DNA of 48,674 bases from an uncultured beta proteobacterium (GTDB taxonomy: Bacteria > Pseudomonadota > Gammaproteobacteria > Burkholderiales > Burkholderiaceae_C). A program made the position numbers and the translations under genes. Location: positions 1-48,674 of the forward strand of contig CAIYYA010000066.1 in assembly GCA_903930255.1 (NCBI GenBank), given 5' to 3'. Below, in pieces: positions 19,054 to 29,715 of the stretch. The notes beneath the pieces are model-generated. The model searched no databases, was not told where the DNA came from, and saw only the letters and a program-made list of their open reading frames with translations. Within the stretch, counting starts at the first letter, position 1. Every line of letters starts with the position of its first letter.

Positions 19054-21762
19054 TCAGTGTTCTGTTGCCGCCTGCGCCGACAACGACAACCATAAAGTTC
19101 TGAAAAACACATCGGTAGCAAACGGCTTGATTAAAAAATGAGTCATCCCGACCTCTTGGCAGAGTAGCTTGTCCTCGGCATAGACATTCGCGGTAAGCGC
19201 AATGATTGGCGTTTGTTGGTAGCCGGGTAAACGGCGTATTTGCTGGGTTGCAGCTAATCCATTCAAATGAGGCATCTGCAAATCCATAATAATCACCGCG
19301 TAATTCGTCAGTTTTGCCAGCATCACCGCTTGCTCACCATCGGCTGCCGCGTCTACAACAAGGCCGACCGATGCCAACAGACCTAGCACAACGTCCCGAT
19401 TCATCGACTCATCGTCGGCAATCAATAGGCGGCATCCTGAATAGCCTTGGCGGATCAGTGTCATGGGATCCATGTCGCTGGCCAATGCCTTGGCTGGTAC
19501 CTCTTGCGTGCGATTGTTGAGCTTTGCCGTAAACCAGAACGTGCTGCCAACCCCAACCGAGCTGGTGACGCCCGCCTCACCCCCCATCAGCTCGGCCAGT
19601 CGCTGGGTAATGGCCAGCCCAAGACCCGTACCGCCATACTTGCGTGTCATAGAGTTATCAGCCTGCTCAAAGACATGAAAGAGCCTTGCAACAACCGCAG
19701 GCTCGATGCCAATGCCCGAATCTTCGACCTCAAAGCGTACGCGCGTCCAGTCGGCTGTTTCTTCCTGTAAAAAGGCTCGCATTGTCACCACGCCCTTGTC
19801 AGTAAACTTGATGGCATTAGTTGCATAGTTGATCAAAGCCTGCTGCAGTCGGGTTGGGTCGCCCAGCATGCGCTGCGGCATATAGTCGATTTCAATTAAC
19901 AGACGCAGGCCTTTGGCTTTTGCCCGTTCAGACAAGATCGATCTGACATTAGCCAACAATTCACTCAGCGTGACCGGCGTTTCTTCCAATAAAAACTTAC
20001 CGGCTTCGATTTTCGATAAATCCAGAACGTTGTTGATGATGCCAAGCAAATGCTGCGCCGCAATATCAATCTTGTCAAAACGATCCGATTGTTTTCTTGA
20101 AACACCTTCCAGACGCAGCAGATTGGCCATGCCAATGATGGCATTCATGGGCGTGCGAATTTCATGGCTCATGTTGGCCAGAAAAGCGCTCTTGGCAAAA
20201 TTGGCGGCCTGCGCCGCCTCGTGCATATTTTTCAGATAAGTGATGTCGATGGCGAAACTGACGATGTGTCCGCCTGGTGTTTTCTTTTCGACAATACGAA
20301 ACCAACGCCCGTCACTGAGCTTCTGCTCCATATCCGTATGACCACTTCGGTGCTGAGTCAAACGCGCTGCGACCCACGCATCTAACTGGCCGCTGGAATC
20401 TGGATAAATTCCCTGCAGGGCATCGGCTCGGATAATCTGCTCAAAAGTAGGCTGCGCAGCCTGCAAATCTGAGCTAGCTTTGGCGCTAGGGCGAAACTGT
20501 TCATTGCAAAACACCAGCCGATCCTGGTCATCAAAGACAGCAAACGACGCATCCACGGCATCGATCGCTGCGCGCAAAATATCAGCATTTTCGAGTGCCG
20601 ACTGCTCCATCTGTTTAAGCCGGGCGTCGGCCGCTCGCTGTATCGAAAGCGACTCAATGTAGGCGTTGAAACCTTTCATCAAAGCTGTAATTTCATCTTG
20701 TTTTTCAGGCACCGCGAGTGCTGCATGCGGCCGATCAGGCCGCGCTCGAAGCTGGACAAATCCATCCGAAACCGCACGCAGCGGATGCACCACGGTTTTT
20801 GCGTAATGACGTGCCAACCAGCCGATCCCCGCCAAACAAATCAACAAAAGCGTCAAACCCGCAGCAGCCAGACGGTTCACCTGCGTCGTTTGCAATGCCA
20901 ATGGTGCAGCAAAAATCAAATACCCCTGCATGTTCGGGATCGGTAGAGTGGTGACAATCACGTCCTCTCCATCCAGCATCAATTGGTGGGTCGGGATGTT
21001 GTCTTTTGCCAAAACCAGCAGTTCGGGTGCCAGAGCTAGCCCAATCAGATCCGGGTTTTCGTGATACATCAGCCTGTTATTTCGATCTGTCACCATGAGC
21101 CGCGTTCCCCGGTGTTCAGCCTGAGTCCGAAAATAATCGCGAAAAATGCTGTCGTTCAAATTCACTACCAGCAGTCCGACGGTTTGATTGGTGCCCGTGA
21201 CTGGTGAGTAATAGGGAATGAGCCGCGTCAGCGCAATCACCTTTTTATAGGAAGATGTCGCATTCACGTTGTCCTCGAGACCGCGCCAATAAGAAGCACC
21301 TTGGACTATTTCACCCGAGCGCATCATTTGCTGAACCGTATCCATTTTGATTTCACTGGCGTTGAGTGTGTCTCCAATGTGAAAGTGTTTGCCTTTGACC
21401 GAAAACAAGTCGATGGACACCAAGCCTTTGACGCGCACGAAATTATTCAGCAAGTAACCCATTTGTGCTTTTGCATTGAGCGTGTCATAAGTGCTAGCAG
21501 TTTGCTGATCAACGACATTCAGCGCCGCAGCAATGGCATCATTGCCAGCGACGCTGGCAGCCAGATCTTCAACCTGTGCCCGATAGAGTTGCAAATAGGT
21601 GGCAACGTCTGAAGCCAGGCGCAAGTTGTAGTCGCTGGCCTGCTCGATGACGATTTGCCGTGCAACCTGAAAAGCGCTGACACCATACACAAGCAAGGGC
21701 ACAATGCCAGCCACTAATAAGTAGCCAACCAGTTTTCCGGTGATATTGAGCTGAAGTTTCAT
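19054..21762 (-). CDS. Hybrid sensor histidine kinase with periplasmic Cache-like sensor, HAMP, PAS and one receiver
   Basis: 902 residues. TM1 (about 9-29), a large Cache-like periplasmic sensor (about 35-285; [36 protein letters not shown]), TM2 (about 295-315), HAMP (about 320-380), PAS (about 395-510; [16 protein letters not shown]), HisKA with H533 ([15 protein letters not shown]), HATPase ([28 protein letters not shown]) and a receiver with D827 ([14 protein letters not shown]). No Hpt domain is present, so phosphate must go to an external Hpt. Its ATG overlaps the stop of the upstream hybrid kinase by 4 bp (ATGA), so the two are translationally coupled. It faces the parA-like gene with a 6-bp gap. 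Confidence 0.95.
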   Translation of the reverse strand: MKLQLNITGKLVGYLLVAGIVPLLVYGVSAFQVARQIVIEQASDYNLRLASDVATYLQLYRAQVEDLAASVAGNDAIAAALNVVDQQTASTYDTLNAKAQMGYLLNNFVRVKGLVSIDLFSVKGKHFHIGDTLNASEIKMDTVQQMMRSGEIVQGASYWRGLEDNVNATSSYKKVIALTRLIPYYSPVTGTNQTVGLLVVNLNDSIFRDYFRTQAEHRGTRLMVTDRNNRLMYHENPDLIGLALAPELLVLAKDNIPTHQLMLDGEDVIVTTLPIPNMQGYLIFAAPLALQTTQVNRLAAAGLTLLLICLAGIGWLARHYAKTVVHPLRAVSDGFVQLRARPDRPHAALAVPEKQDEITALMKGFNAYIESLSIQRAADARLKQMEQSALENADILRAAIDAVDASFAVFDDQDRLVFCNEQFRPSAKASSDLQAAQPTFEQIIRADALQGIYPDSSGQLDAWVAARLTQHRSGHTDMEQKLSDGRWFRIVEKKTPGGHIVSFAIDITYLKNMHEAAQAANFAKSAFLANMSHEIRTPMNAIIGMANLLRLEGVSRKQSDRFDKIDIAAQHLLGIINNVLDLSKIEAGKFLLEETPVTLSELLANVRSILSERAKAKGLRLLIEIDYMPQRMLGDPTRLQQALINYATNAIKFTDKGVVTMRAFLQEETADWTRVRFEVEDSGIGIEPAVVARLFHVFEQADNSMTRKYGGTGLGLAITQRLAELMGGEAGVTSSVGVGSTFWFTAKLNNRTQEVPAKALASDMDPMTLIRQGYSGCRLLIADDESMNRDVVLGLLASVGLVVDAAADGEQAVMLAKLTNYAVIIMDLQMPHLNGLAATQQIRRLPGYQQTPIIALTANVYAEDKLLCQEVGMTHFLIKPFATDVFFRTLWLSLSAQAATEH

Positions 21763-24719
21763 GCGCCTGGTCGAGCCCTTATCAACACATCCAGATGTTT
21801 GGCCAAATCGCTGGGGGTGAAAGGTTTGGCGATAAAGTCATCCATTCCTGCCGCAAAACACTGATCCACTTCATCACGTAAAGCAAACGCGGTCATGGCA
21901 ATGATCGGAACTCTGGGTTTGGCCGTAGCCGCTTCATTCAAGCGAATCTGCCGCGTTGCCTCAAGCCCATTGAGCACCGGCATTTGTAAATCCATGAGCA
22001 CCAGATCGAAGGTCTTTTTGGCAACCCACTCAAGCGCCTCTTGACCATCGTTAGCCACGGTTACACGATGCCCAAGAAACTCCAGCAGTCCCACCGCATA
22101 GTCCTGGTTGAGCGGGTAGTCTTCGACCAGCAACAACTCCAATCCAGCTCCCGCTGGAAATCGCTGCAATCCTGATCTGCTATCTGCAATATTTGGCGCA
22201 ATTTCAGCTGCCGCCTCAGGCTCGCATGCTTCGGCCACCCCCAGAGTCACCGTGAACAAAAAGCGGCTTCCTTGACCTGGCGTTGACTCCAGCCAAATTC
22301 TGCCTTGCATCATTTCAACCAGAGCGCGCGTGATCGTCAGCCCCAACCCAGTTCCAGCATGGGGCGTGCTGGCTAAAGGGGATTCTTGCCAGAACGGCTC
22401 AAAAATCTGCTTTTGTCGCGCCAGGGCGATGCCAATACCACTGTCACACACTACAAATTGCAAACGCACGCTTTCATCAGTCAGTCCGATCAGCGCCACA
22501 TCCAGGCTAACCTCACCGTGCTCAGTGAACTTAATGGCATTGCCCAGCAAGTTCACCAGAATTTGCCGCAAATGCACCGGATCCCCATAAACCGTTGCCG
22601 GAATAACACGGCTGACAGAAACAGTGAAGCGAATAGATTTTTGCTCAGCACTGAACGCGAACGCCATCGCGGTTTCCTTCACCAACCCTGCCACAGCAAA
22701 CGGAATACTTTGCAGAGGATGCTCACCTGCTTCGATTTTTGAAAACTCAAGCACCTCATTGATGACTCCCAGCAAAGCACCTGCCGAGCTTTGCACCACC
22801 TCCAAGTAGCTGCGCGAAGCACAATCCGGGTGTTTGAGTAGCGCCAGCTCGGTCATTCCGAGAATGCTGTTCATCGGGGTTCGAATCTCATGGCTCATAT
22901 TGGCCAGAAAAACACTTTTTGCCCTGTTTGCCTTGTCGGCCTCATCACTTTGCTGAATCAACTCGCGATTCAGATGCTCCAGCTTGGTTTGTGTCGATTT
23001 CACGGCAGACACATCGGTCAGCAACGAGAAAACTCCCACAACCACGCCCACAACCCGATCTGGCAAATACTGTACCCAATAGTGGCGCAGACTCCCGTCG
23101 GCACGCACCCATTCACACTCAAACATCTGCTCATGTCCAGCCAAAGCACCTTCAAAATAAATTCGGTTTTTCTGAAATAACGCATCCCCCAGCAGACTGC
23201 ACAGTGAAATGCCTTGCAACTGTTGCGCCGTTAGTTGAAATGTTTTTTGATACGCCAGGTTGGCAAAGCTGCAGCTCATGTCAGTGCGCCAATAACCCAC
23301 CATGCTCGGCAACGCGTCAGTCAGGGTGCGCAGAAAGCGCTGGCTATCCATCAGCTGCTGCTGATCTTCGCGCCGCGCCGTGATATCGCTCATGGTGCCG
23401 ATCATGCGCAGTGGCTGCCCGTTGGCATCGCGCCGAATCACCATGCCACGGTCGAGCACCCAGCGCCAGCTGCCATTTTTGGCAAGCAGTCGGTATTCGA
23501 GCACATAACGGTGCGCGTAATCTGACTGGTTTGATTGTTCGGATTGCAGCACACGCTCACGGTCATCCGGGTGCAAACGTGTCACCCACTCTTCGTTCTT
23601 GCTGCTGATTTCATGTTCTTCATAGCCCAGTATGGCGGCCCAGCGGCTGGAGCGCAATACATGACCTGTTGCGATGTCAAAGTCCCACACTGCGTCGCCG
23701 CCACCTTCCAGAGCAAATTTCCAGCGCTCTTCACTTTGGCGCAAATCAAGACGGGTGCGCTCGTTGCGCCGCAGAGCCCTGATAAACATCAGGCAAAAAA
23801 AGATCAGAAAAGCGCTGGCAACCCCACCAGAAGTCAAATAGATGTTGCGTTGCAAGCGATGTGCCGAAAACATACTTTCGGTGGAAATTCCCAGCAACAC
23901 AAACAGATCAAGACCATCCACTTTGCGCCAATGATGGAGTCGGTTAACCTGATCTATTGCAGAGTGTTTTTCTTCCCAACCCTGATTGGAAGATTGTGCC
24001 AACAGAAAATACGTGTCCATACCAAAATTGCTGCCAATAGAACCCTCGGCTTCAGGCCAGCGCGCCAAAATGTGCCCCTCCCGATTGAGCACAGAAGAAA
24101 CGCTGTCAGGTCTGAAGTTGATGGTTTCATAAAACCGGGTGAAATGATCGGCTACTACTGACAAAACAATAACGCCGTCAAAATGACCTGCTGTGTCAAA
24201 AATCGGTCTGGTAAACTGAATTGACCAGCGCTTGGAGATGCGCCCCAAGACTGGCTTGCTGATGAATAACCGATCTGTTTGACTGAAGCGATGCACCTGA
24301 AAATGCTCCCGGTCACTCAAATCCACCGGTTTTATATTGGGCTCCAGGCTGCTGAATTTCATTCGACCATCTGCACCAATGATGCCCACCTGAAAGACCA
24401 ACTCTTTGGCCAGTCTGCGTTGTTTGACATCAACCAACTCGGCAAAGTGTTGCGGCTGCCTGAGCCAGTCGTCGCGCAGATCTTGGGCTGAGATGTCAAT
24501 TGTTTCAACCGAAGCTTTGACGGTTTCTGCAAAAGTCCAGGAAAAATTTTCCAACTCGCGTCGGACCAAAGATTCAGTGTCTGCGTGCGAACGATAAATG
24601 CCCCAACCAAGGAGGCTCCACAAAGCCAGCAGCAAAGCAGCAACAAACAAAGCCAAAGCAACACTGGGCGAGAGTTGCCGATTGCGGCTTGATTTAACAA
24701 GAGACGGGTTCAACTTCAT
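21759..24719 (-). CDS. Hybrid sensor histidine kinase with Cache sensor, two PAS domains and one receiver
   Basis: 986 residues. TM1 (about 20-43), periplasmic Cache domain (about 50-295; [51 protein letters not shown]), TM2 (about 298-318), PAS 1 (about 330-455), PAS 2 (about 460-580), HisKA with H610 ([15 protein letters not shown]), HATPase ([27 protein letters not shown]) and a receiver with D910 ([14 protein letters not shown]). The Cache motif DREHF...ISKPVLGR with a following W.I.F.RP suggests a small organic ligand. No Hpt domain. The next gene starts inside its stop codon. Upstream, a 29-codon ORF overlaps its own start by ATGA. Confidence 0.95.
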   Translation of the reverse strand: MKLNPSLVKSSRNRQLSPSVALALFVAALLLALWSLLGWGIYRSHADTESLVRRELENFSWTFAETVKASVETIDISAQDLRDDWLRQPQHFAELVDVKQRRLAKELVFQVGIIGADGRMKFSSLEPNIKPVDLSDREHFQVHRFSQTDRLFISKPVLGRISKRWSIQFTRPIFDTAGHFDGVIVLSVVADHFTRFYETINFRPDSVSSVLNREGHILARWPEAEGSIGSNFGMDTYFLLAQSSNQGWEEKHSAIDQVNRLHHWRKVDGLDLFVLLGISTESMFSAHRLQRNIYLTSGGVASAFLIFFCLMFIRALRRNERTRLDLRQSEERWKFALEGGGDAVWDFDIATGHVLRSSRWAAILGYEEHEISSKNEEWVTRLHPDDRERVLQSEQSNQSDYAHRYVLEYRLLAKNGSWRWVLDRGMVIRRDANGQPLRMIGTMSDITARREDQQQLMDSQRFLRTLTDALPSMVGYWRTDMSCSFANLAYQKTFQLTAQQLQGISLCSLLGDALFQKNRIYFEGALAGHEQMFECEWVRADGSLRHYWVQYLPDRVVGVVVGVFSLLTDVSAVKSTQTKLEHLNRELIQQSDEADKANRAKSVFLANMSHEIRTPMNSILGMTELALLKHPDCASRSYLEVVQSSAGALLGVINEVLEFSKIEAGEHPLQSIPFAVAGLVKETAMAFAFSAEQKSIRFTVSVSRVIPATVYGDPVHLRQILVNLLGNAIKFTEHGEVSLDVALIGLTDESVRLQFVVCDSGIGIALARQKQIFEPFWQESPLASTPHAGTGLGLTITRALVEMMQGRIWLESTPGQGSRFLFTVTLGVAEACEPEAAAEIAPNIADSRSGLQRFPAGAGLELLLVEDYPLNQDYAVGLLEFLGHRVTVANDGQEALEWVAKKTFDLVLMDLQMPVLNGLEATRQIRLNEAATAKPRVPIIAMTAFALRDEVDQCFAAGMDDFIAKPFTPSDLAKHLDVLIRARPGA

Positions 24720-24813
24720 TGAATAAATTTGCCTTCAATCATGACTGGAAAAGTACCGTCTCGTTGCCACTTTTTAGCCATTGGCTTGAACGGGCTGTGA
24801 CGCATGAGAACAT

Positions 24814-25203
24814 TCAGACGTAACGCAGTGTCGCCATAAAGTTGGCAAAAACCGAATCATCATTCGGTATATGTCGCAAGGCCCAATCGGTCATGAGCTT
24901 TTCAACCACGGGTTTGTTGAACTCACCTTGGCCAACTTGCTGGCTGAGTGCGTTGAGCCTGATCAGCAAGCTGTCGTGGTATCCGGTGTGGGCACTGGCA
25001 CCGGGGTAGTTGAGCTTGCGCATCAGCCCCTCTTCAAGTTCAAAGTGCTCACGCGTGTGTTTGTAAAGCTGCATGATGAGCCAACGCAAGGTGGGCAGGT
25101 CTTCTGCGGCCATCAAATCGTTGGTCAGATCAAACAAATGCTGATGCTGTGCATCAATGTCCGCATAACCTACTTTGTAGGCATCTTGCCATTCAATACT
25201 CAT
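24814..25203 (-). CDS. Bacteriohemerythrin
   Basis: 129 residues, the single-domain length. The di-iron ligand set can be read directly: H20 (DAQHQHLF), H53 and E57 (HFELEE), H72 and H76 (HTGYH), H111 and D116 (HIPNDD). Such proteins reversibly bind O2 between two iron atoms and act as cytoplasmic oxygen carriers, stores or sensors. It lies between an MCP gene and the tandem hybrid kinases on the same strand, 94 bp before the first kinase. This suggests oxygen delivery to, or sensing for, these signalling proteins. A second hemerythrin is at 36245-36736. Confidence 0.95.
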   Translation of the reverse strand: MSIEWQDAYKVGYADIDAQHQHLFDLTNDLMAAEDLPTLRWLIMQLYKHTREHFELEEGLMRKLNYPGASAHTGYHDSLLIRLNALSQQVGQGEFNKPVVEKLMTDWALRHIPNDDSVFANFMATLRYV

Positions 25204-25297
25204 TTGTGTACTCCAACAGATACTTTTTGAACGAATAAAAATCGATCTCGTTCATCCCAATATTCACAAAACGACGATCCCTGTTTCCACCAAGTCT

Positions 25298-25426
25298 TCA
25301 ATAAAAACCACTTGGTGGCAATATAAACCCCTTAACCGCCTTGATTAGACTGAACACCAGCAGATCCAAGGGTCTGATGGAGGTCAGGTTGGCCAACTGA
25401 TCCAGCAGCCGGGGGGTCGATATCAT
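25298..25426 (-). pseudogene. 42-codon ORF resembling the N-terminus of a sensory diguanylate cyclase, probable relic
   Basis: The ORF starts 10 nt after the MCP stop, and GAGG, which overlaps that stop, lies nine bases before its ATG, so it has a functional-looking translation start. The peptide begins MISTPRLLDQLANLTSIRPL and continues LDLLVFSLIKAVKGFILP before a TGA. The LLDQLxxLTSIRxLxLLxxSL pattern resembles, from memory, the N-terminal helix preceding the GAF domain in betaproteobacterial GGDEF proteins. No continuation is recognisable after the stop before the hemerythrin start at 25203. A 9-bp inverted repeat (CCACCAAGT at 25287-25295 and ACTTGGTGG at 25310-25318) spans its end. It could be a truncated gene or a real small protein. 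This 233-bp gap holds nothing else clear. Confidence 0.45.
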
Positions 25427-25436
25427 TTGGACTACC

Positions 25437-27281
25437 TCATATCTTGAAAAATCGCATGGTTTGCTGCAACTGCTCGGCCTGGCTGCTCATCTCTTCAGAG
25501 GTGGCAGCCAACTCTTCAGAGGCCGAGGCATTTTGCTGGGTGGTCTGGCTCAATTGACCCACGGCCGAGTTGATTTGCCCAACCCCGCTGCTTTGCTCGG
25601 TCGAGGCTGCGGTGATCTCTTGCACCAAATCACTGGTCTTGCGGATATTGGGCACGATTTCGGCCAGCAAACGGCCGGCTTTTTCGGCCAGCGCCACGCT
25701 GTTGCCGGCGACTTCACCAATTTCTTGCGCAGCCACCTGACTGCGCTCGGCCAGTTTGCGCACTTCGGCCGCAACCACGGCAAAACCCTTGCCGTGTTCG
25801 CCGGCACGCGCCGCTTCGATAGCTGCATTCAAGGCCAGCAGGTTGGTCTGCGCCGCAATGTCGTCGATGATGCCAATTTTTTTGGCAATCTGTTTCATGG
25901 CCTCGACGGTGGCTGTTACGGCCAGTCCACCCTCCACCGCATCTTTCGCCGCCTTGCTGGCCATGCCATCGGTCATCTTGGCGTTGTCGGTGTTTTGTGC
26001 GATGCTGCTGGTCATTTGCTCCAGGCTGGCGCTGGTTTGCTCGACCCCGGCGGCCTGTTCACTGGCGGCCTGGCTCAATGATTGCGCTGTGGCACTGATC
26101 TCTTCGGCAGCACTACCCAGCGATTGCGCTCCGCCATTGACATCGCTGACCACCTGATTGAGCTTGGTCACCATGCTTTTCATGGCAAACAGCAGGCTTG
26201 AGTGGTCTCGTTCCTTGAGCACAATGTCCAGCGTCAGATTGCCAGCCGCTACTTGCCGGGCTATTTCAGTCGCATAAATGGGTTCACCGCCCAGGCCACG
26301 CAGCACATTGCGAATGATCCAAAACGACAAGGCGCTGGTGAGCACCACGCAAAGCAGGGTCAGCGCCACGTACCACATCAGTTTTTGATAGGCTGCGCCA
26401 GCCATGCTGCTGGAGACGGCTAACACATCTTTGGCCAGTTTTTGCTCGATTTGATAGATGGCATTGATGCGTGCCGTGGCTTGCTCAAACCACACCTCAC
26501 TGTCCACGCCAAACTTGCCGCTTATATTTTTCTCAAACACAAGCTCGCGCATTTTCAGCACGTTTTTGGCAGCCTCTTGGGTGGCCACGCTCTGAAAAGA
26601 GCGGAGTTCACCTTCTTCAGCATAGGATGAGAAAACCTCAAAATTCACGTCTTGCTTGTAAAGTCGTTCCAAAAAGGCTTTGTACTCCTGGGTGCTCATG
26701 GCATCGGCAACAAAAATAGCCGTTAAAAAGGCGCGCTCTTGTCCCGCCCACTCTTTGCCTTTGAGCAAAGCAAAATACGATGTGAGTTGGTGGGAGACAG
26801 CCACATCAACGTCCTGGATGGAGATGCTTTCTAACGATTTCAGCAAGACCGCAATGGTTTGTGTGAAATACGCTGCCGTTTGACCCCCGGTTTTTTTCAA
26901 GGCCGATATCTCGTCTCTGGCCTTGGGCAAGTCGGCCAGCCGTTCCAGACTTTGCGCGACCAACTCGGCGGATGCAGATTTGGCCACATTTCTCAAAGCA
27001 TCCAGACTGCGATCGGTCGCACTGCGGCGTGTGGCCATGGCATCGGCAAACTTCTTGCCCTGCGTTTGGCTAAACCCGGCACTGTTGCCGCGTTCCACCT
27101 GCAGGTTGTGAATGGCATCACCCAGCGCCGTGGCCAGCGGCATCAATTGGGCTGTCGCCTGAGTGTTTTGGTACTGAAGCGATGCGTTGTGCGCGCCAAT
27201 ACCGGCAGAGATCATGAGCGCCAACAGCGGCAGGGTGACCAGCAGCAAGAGTTTGCTGACGATGGAGTTGAAGAGTTTCAT
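25437..27281 (-). CDS. Methyl-accepting chemotaxis protein with NIT (nitrate/nitrite-sensing-like) domain
   Basis: 614 residues. TM1 (about 10-29), a helical periplasmic NIT-type domain (about 40-295; [20 protein letters not shown] is the characteristic QxERGxSAGF start), TM2 (about 298-322), HAMP, and an MCP signalling domain from about 385 to the end. The hairpin tip reads [20 protein letters not shown] followed by [17 protein letters not shown]. The protein ends at MRFFKI with no NWETF-type CheR-docking tail. NIT domains are associated with nitrate and nitrite sensing, but the ligand is unproven here. Its signalling half is nearly identical to that of the MCP at 27963. It is the last chemoreceptor of the che operon, after cheW and a 114-bp gap. 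Confidence 0.95.
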   Translation of the reverse strand: MKLFNSIVSKLLLLVTLPLLALMISAGIGAHNASLQYQNTQATAQLMPLATALGDAIHNLQVERGNSAGFSQTQGKKFADAMATRRSATDRSLDALRNVAKSASAELVAQSLERLADLPKARDEISALKKTGGQTAAYFTQTIAVLLKSLESISIQDVDVAVSHQLTSYFALLKGKEWAGQERAFLTAIFVADAMSTQEYKAFLERLYKQDVNFEVFSSYAEEGELRSFQSVATQEAAKNVLKMRELVFEKNISGKFGVDSEVWFEQATARINAIYQIEQKLAKDVLAVSSSMAGAAYQKLMWYVALTLLCVVLTSALSFWIIRNVLRGLGGEPIYATEIARQVAAGNLTLDIVLKERDHSSLLFAMKSMVTKLNQVVSDVNGGAQSLGSAAEEISATAQSLSQAASEQAAGVEQTSASLEQMTSSIAQNTDNAKMTDGMASKAAKDAVEGGLAVTATVEAMKQIAKKIGIIDDIAAQTNLLALNAAIEAARAGEHGKGFAVVAAEVRKLAERSQVAAQEIGEVAGNSVALAEKAGRLLAEIVPNIRKTSDLVQEITAASTEQSSGVGQINSAVGQLSQTTQQNASASEELAATSEEMSSQAEQLQQTMRFFKI

Positions 27282-27335
27282 TTTGTCTTCCTTGTTTTTA
27301 AAAATTTATTCGGCTTCATTATTTGATTGATTTAG

Positions 27336-27389
27336 GCCTCTAGCGCTTATCCTACTTGCACAAGCAGCTATATAAAATATAGCTGCTTG
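27336..27389. repeat. 49-bp mini-element, copy A, with adjoining 13-bp perfect hairpin
   Basis: 27336-27384 aligns without gaps to 29666-29714 (34 of 49 identical, counted by hand) and to 43149-43195 (25 of 47). Conserved blocks are CCTCT, GCGC, TTGC, AAG and AGCTA. The right half forms CAAGCAGCTATAT-AAA-ATATAGCTGCTTG (27361-27389), a perfect 13-bp stem. It lies between cheW and the NIT-MCP gene. I recall similar elements as common in Comamonadaceae intergenic DNA. Confidence 0.65.
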
Positions 27390-27395
27390 TCAGCT

Positions 27396-27950
27396 TCACT
27401 GACTCAGTTCAGCACAGGCTGCCACCTGCCCCATCTGGCCAATTTCTTCGTTCGACAAGACACGGTTGACATTCAGCAAGATGACAAATTTGCCCGCCAC
27501 CTTGGCAATGCCCTGAATAAAGTCGTGGCGAATCTTGGCACCAAAGCTGGGTGCTGGTTCAATCTCACTGGATGGAATTTCCAGCACGGCTTGCACCGAG
27601 TCCACCACAATGCCCATGTTTTGATGCTCGCCCTCGGTGGCGGTCGGCACCTCGACAATCACAATGCAACTGCTTTTGATCACCGGTGTGCTGGGTCTGC
27701 CAAAGCGCCGGGACAGGTCCAGCACCGGCACCACGGCACCGCGCAGGTTGATGACCCCGCGAATGCAGGCCGGCATCATCGGCACCTCAGTCAGGTTGGC
27801 GTACCAGATGATCTCTTTGATGCACCAAATCTCCAGCGAAAACATCTCGCCACCCAAATTGAAAGTCAGGTATTGTTTTGCCTCGACAGGGCTTGCTGAA
27901 TGTGCTTTGACAGCTATCTTTTTTGAGTCCGTCTTGACCAATGCGTGCAT
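27396..27950 (-). CDS. cheW: Chemotaxis coupling protein CheW
   Basis: 184 residues, slightly longer than usual because of a 25-residue charged N-terminal leader before the domain. CheW signature: YLTFNLGGEMFSLEIWCIKE, NLTEVPMMPACIRGVINLRG, AVVPVLDLSRRFG, IVIVEV, MGIVVDSVQAVLEIPSSEIE and KVAGKFVILLNVNRVLS. It bridges chemoreceptors and CheA in cytoplasmic arrays. GGAG lies seven bases before the ATG, and the preceding MCP stop is 12 bp upstream, so the two are co-transcribed. Confidence 0.96.
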   Translation of the reverse strand: MHALVKTDSKKIAVKAHSASPVEAKQYLTFNLGGEMFSLEIWCIKEIIWYANLTEVPMMPACIRGVINLRGAVVPVLDLSRRFGRPSTPVIKSSCIVIVEVPTATEGEHQNMGIVVDSVQAVLEIPSSEIEPAPSFGAKIRHDFIQGIAKVAGKFVILLNVNRVLSNEEIGQMGQVAACAELSQ

Positions 27951-27962
27951 GGGTGACTCCGG

Positions 27963-29621
27963 TTAAAACTTGGTAAATTGGGATTCGTCGAGCTCTGCGC
28001 CAGACATCTGACCCGCTCTGACAGGGGTGCTGACACGGGACGCTTTGGCAAGCACCGGTTTTTTGCTGTTGGCACTCTTGTGCACCGTCAACCCAGCCTT
28101 GGCAGCATGACCGGCGCCGTCAAGCTTGAAAAAACGCATGGTTTGCTGCAGTTGCTCAGCCTGGCTGCTCATTTCTTCGCTGGTCGCGGCCAGCTCTTCT
28201 GAACTGCTGGCGTTCTGCTGTGTCGTGGTGTTAAGTTGGCTGACTGCCGCGTTGATCTGGCCCACACCGCTGCTTTGCTCGGTGGAGGCGGCCGTGATCT
28301 CTTGCACCAGGTCGCTGGTTTTGCGGATATTGGGCACGATTTCGGCCAGCAGGCGTCCGGCTTTTTCGGCCAGTTCAACGCTATTGCTGGCCACTTCGCC
28401 AATCTCTTGCGCGGCGACCTGGCTGCGTTCAGCCAGTTTGCGCACTTCGGCTGCCACCACGGCAAAGCCTTTGCCATGCTCACCAGCTCGGGCGGCTTCA
28501 ATCGCGGCGTTCAGGGCCAGCAGGTTGGTCTGCGCTGCAATGTCGTCGATGATGCCAATTTCTTTGGCGATCTGTTTCATCGCCTCCACCGTCGCGGTGA
28601 CGGCTTGGCCACCTTCAACTGCATCGCGTGCGGCCTTGCTCGCCATGCCGTCGGTGATTTTGGCGTTTTCGGTATTTTGCGCAATGCTCGATGTCATCTG
28701 CTCAATGCTGGCCGAGGTTTCTTCAACCCCGGCCGCTTGTTCGCTGGCCGCCTGGCTCAAGGACTGGGCGGTAGCGCTGACCTCTTCAGAGGCGCTGGCC
28801 AAGGCCTGGGCGCCACCATTCACATCGGTCACAACCTGACTGAGTTTGACGGTCATGGTTTTCATGGCAAACAACAAGCTGGAACTGTCTTTGGGCTTGA
28901 CCGCAAGTTGTATGGACAGGTCACCCTCAGACAGCTTGAGCAGCATATCGCGCACATAGGCGGGCTCGCCGCCGAGCTGATGCATCAGGTTGCGAATAAT
29001 CCACCAGGCAATGGCAACGGCCAGGAGGGTCGCGATAACACTCAAAATCGTCATGAGACGTGCGGCACTGGCGGCTGATTCGGCTGCATCCTTGCCGGTT
29101 TTATCCATGGTATCGACCAAAAACTTGATCAGATCGTCCACTGAAGCCAGGTAGTCCGCTTGGGTCTTCAAGAGCGACCCTTGCATCAGTGCAACCAATT
29201 CAACTTTTTTCTCGGTATTAAGATACTCAACGAACTTGTCCTGGTCTGCGATATAAGCAGCGCGGGCGCTCTTTATTTTTGCCAGAATGGCTTGACCGCT
29301 TTCGCGTTTGATCGTGGCATCGAGCTTGTCAAGGTTGTCGATGATGATTTGTCGCTGCACTTTCACCGCATCCAGCGATTTTTTCTGCTCCTCCCCGCTG
29401 TACAGGGCCGCATTGCGCAAGTGGATGGCAATGGTGTTGATGGCATCGTTGATATGGTTGGCCTGCACCGTCTTGGGGAAGCGGTCGTGGGTTGTTAGCT
29501 GGATGTCGGTGTTCAAAGTTCGAATGTCGGTGATCGCGATGACCGACATGATGATCAACATGGCCAGCACCGTGGCAAAGCCGAGTCCCAGTCGAATGCC
29601 AATTTTCAGATTTGTAACCAT
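27963..29621 (-). CDS. Methyl-accepting chemotaxis protein (four-helix-bundle sensor)
   Basis: 552 residues from ATG 29621, chosen for AGAGG eight bases upstream; a GTG at 29645 is possible but less likely. TM1 (about 8-30; [18 protein letters not shown]), a short helical periplasmic domain of the 4HB type (about 35-180; [20 protein letters not shown]), TM2 (about 183-207), HAMP and the MCP signalling domain with [21 protein letters not shown] 40-residue tail with charged residues ends DESQFTKF and has no NWETF motif. It lies between cheA and cheW in the operon. Its signalling domain is almost the same as that of the NIT-MCP at 25437, which indicates a recent duplication with a swapped sensor. 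Confidence 0.95.
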   Translation of the reverse strand: MVTNLKIGIRLGLGFATVLAMLIIMSVIAITDIRTLNTDIQLTTHDRFPKTVQANHINDAINTIAIHLRNAALYSGEEQKKSLDAVKVQRQIIIDNLDKLDATIKRESGQAILAKIKSARAAYIADQDKFVEYLNTEKKVELVALMQGSLLKTQADYLASVDDLIKFLVDTMDKTGKDAAESAASAARLMTILSVIATLLAVAIAWWIIRNLMHQLGGEPAYVRDMLLKLSEGDLSIQLAVKPKDSSSLLFAMKTMTVKLSQVVTDVNGGAQALASASEEVSATAQSLSQAASEQAAGVEETSASIEQMTSSIAQNTENAKITDGMASKAARDAVEGGQAVTATVEAMKQIAKEIGIIDDIAAQTNLLALNAAIEAARAGEHGKGFAVVAAEVRKLAERSQVAAQEIGEVASNSVELAEKAGRLLAEIVPNIRKTSDLVQEITAASTEQSSGVGQINAAVSQLNTTTQQNASSSEELAATSEEMSSQAEQLQQTMRFFKLDGAGHAAKAGLTVHKSANSKKPVLAKASRVSTPVRAGQMSGAELDESQFTKF

Positions 29622-29665
29622 GTTTATGCCTCTTTTTTCAACCACTCAATTTACCGAAGAAATAT

Positions 29666-29714
29666 GCCTCTGGCGCCCGTCTGTATTGCGTAAGAAGCTA
29701 CAAATAACATAGCT
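29666..29714. repeat. 49-bp mini-element, copy B
   Basis: Gap-free alignment with copy A: GCCTCT, GGCG, TTGC, AAG, AGCTA and ATAGCT are shared. It ends one base before the cheA stop codon (29716-29718), filling most of the 94-bp gap between cheA and the downstream MCP start. Confidence 0.6.
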
Positions 29715-29715
29715 A

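Noticed and set aside
28236-29078. Long plus-strand frames opposite the MCP and CheA genes (also 25461-26081, 30667-31401 and 32738-33451)
   Set aside because: All are shadows of well-recognised signalling genes; similar ghost frames arise opposite both MCPs because those genes are near copies.
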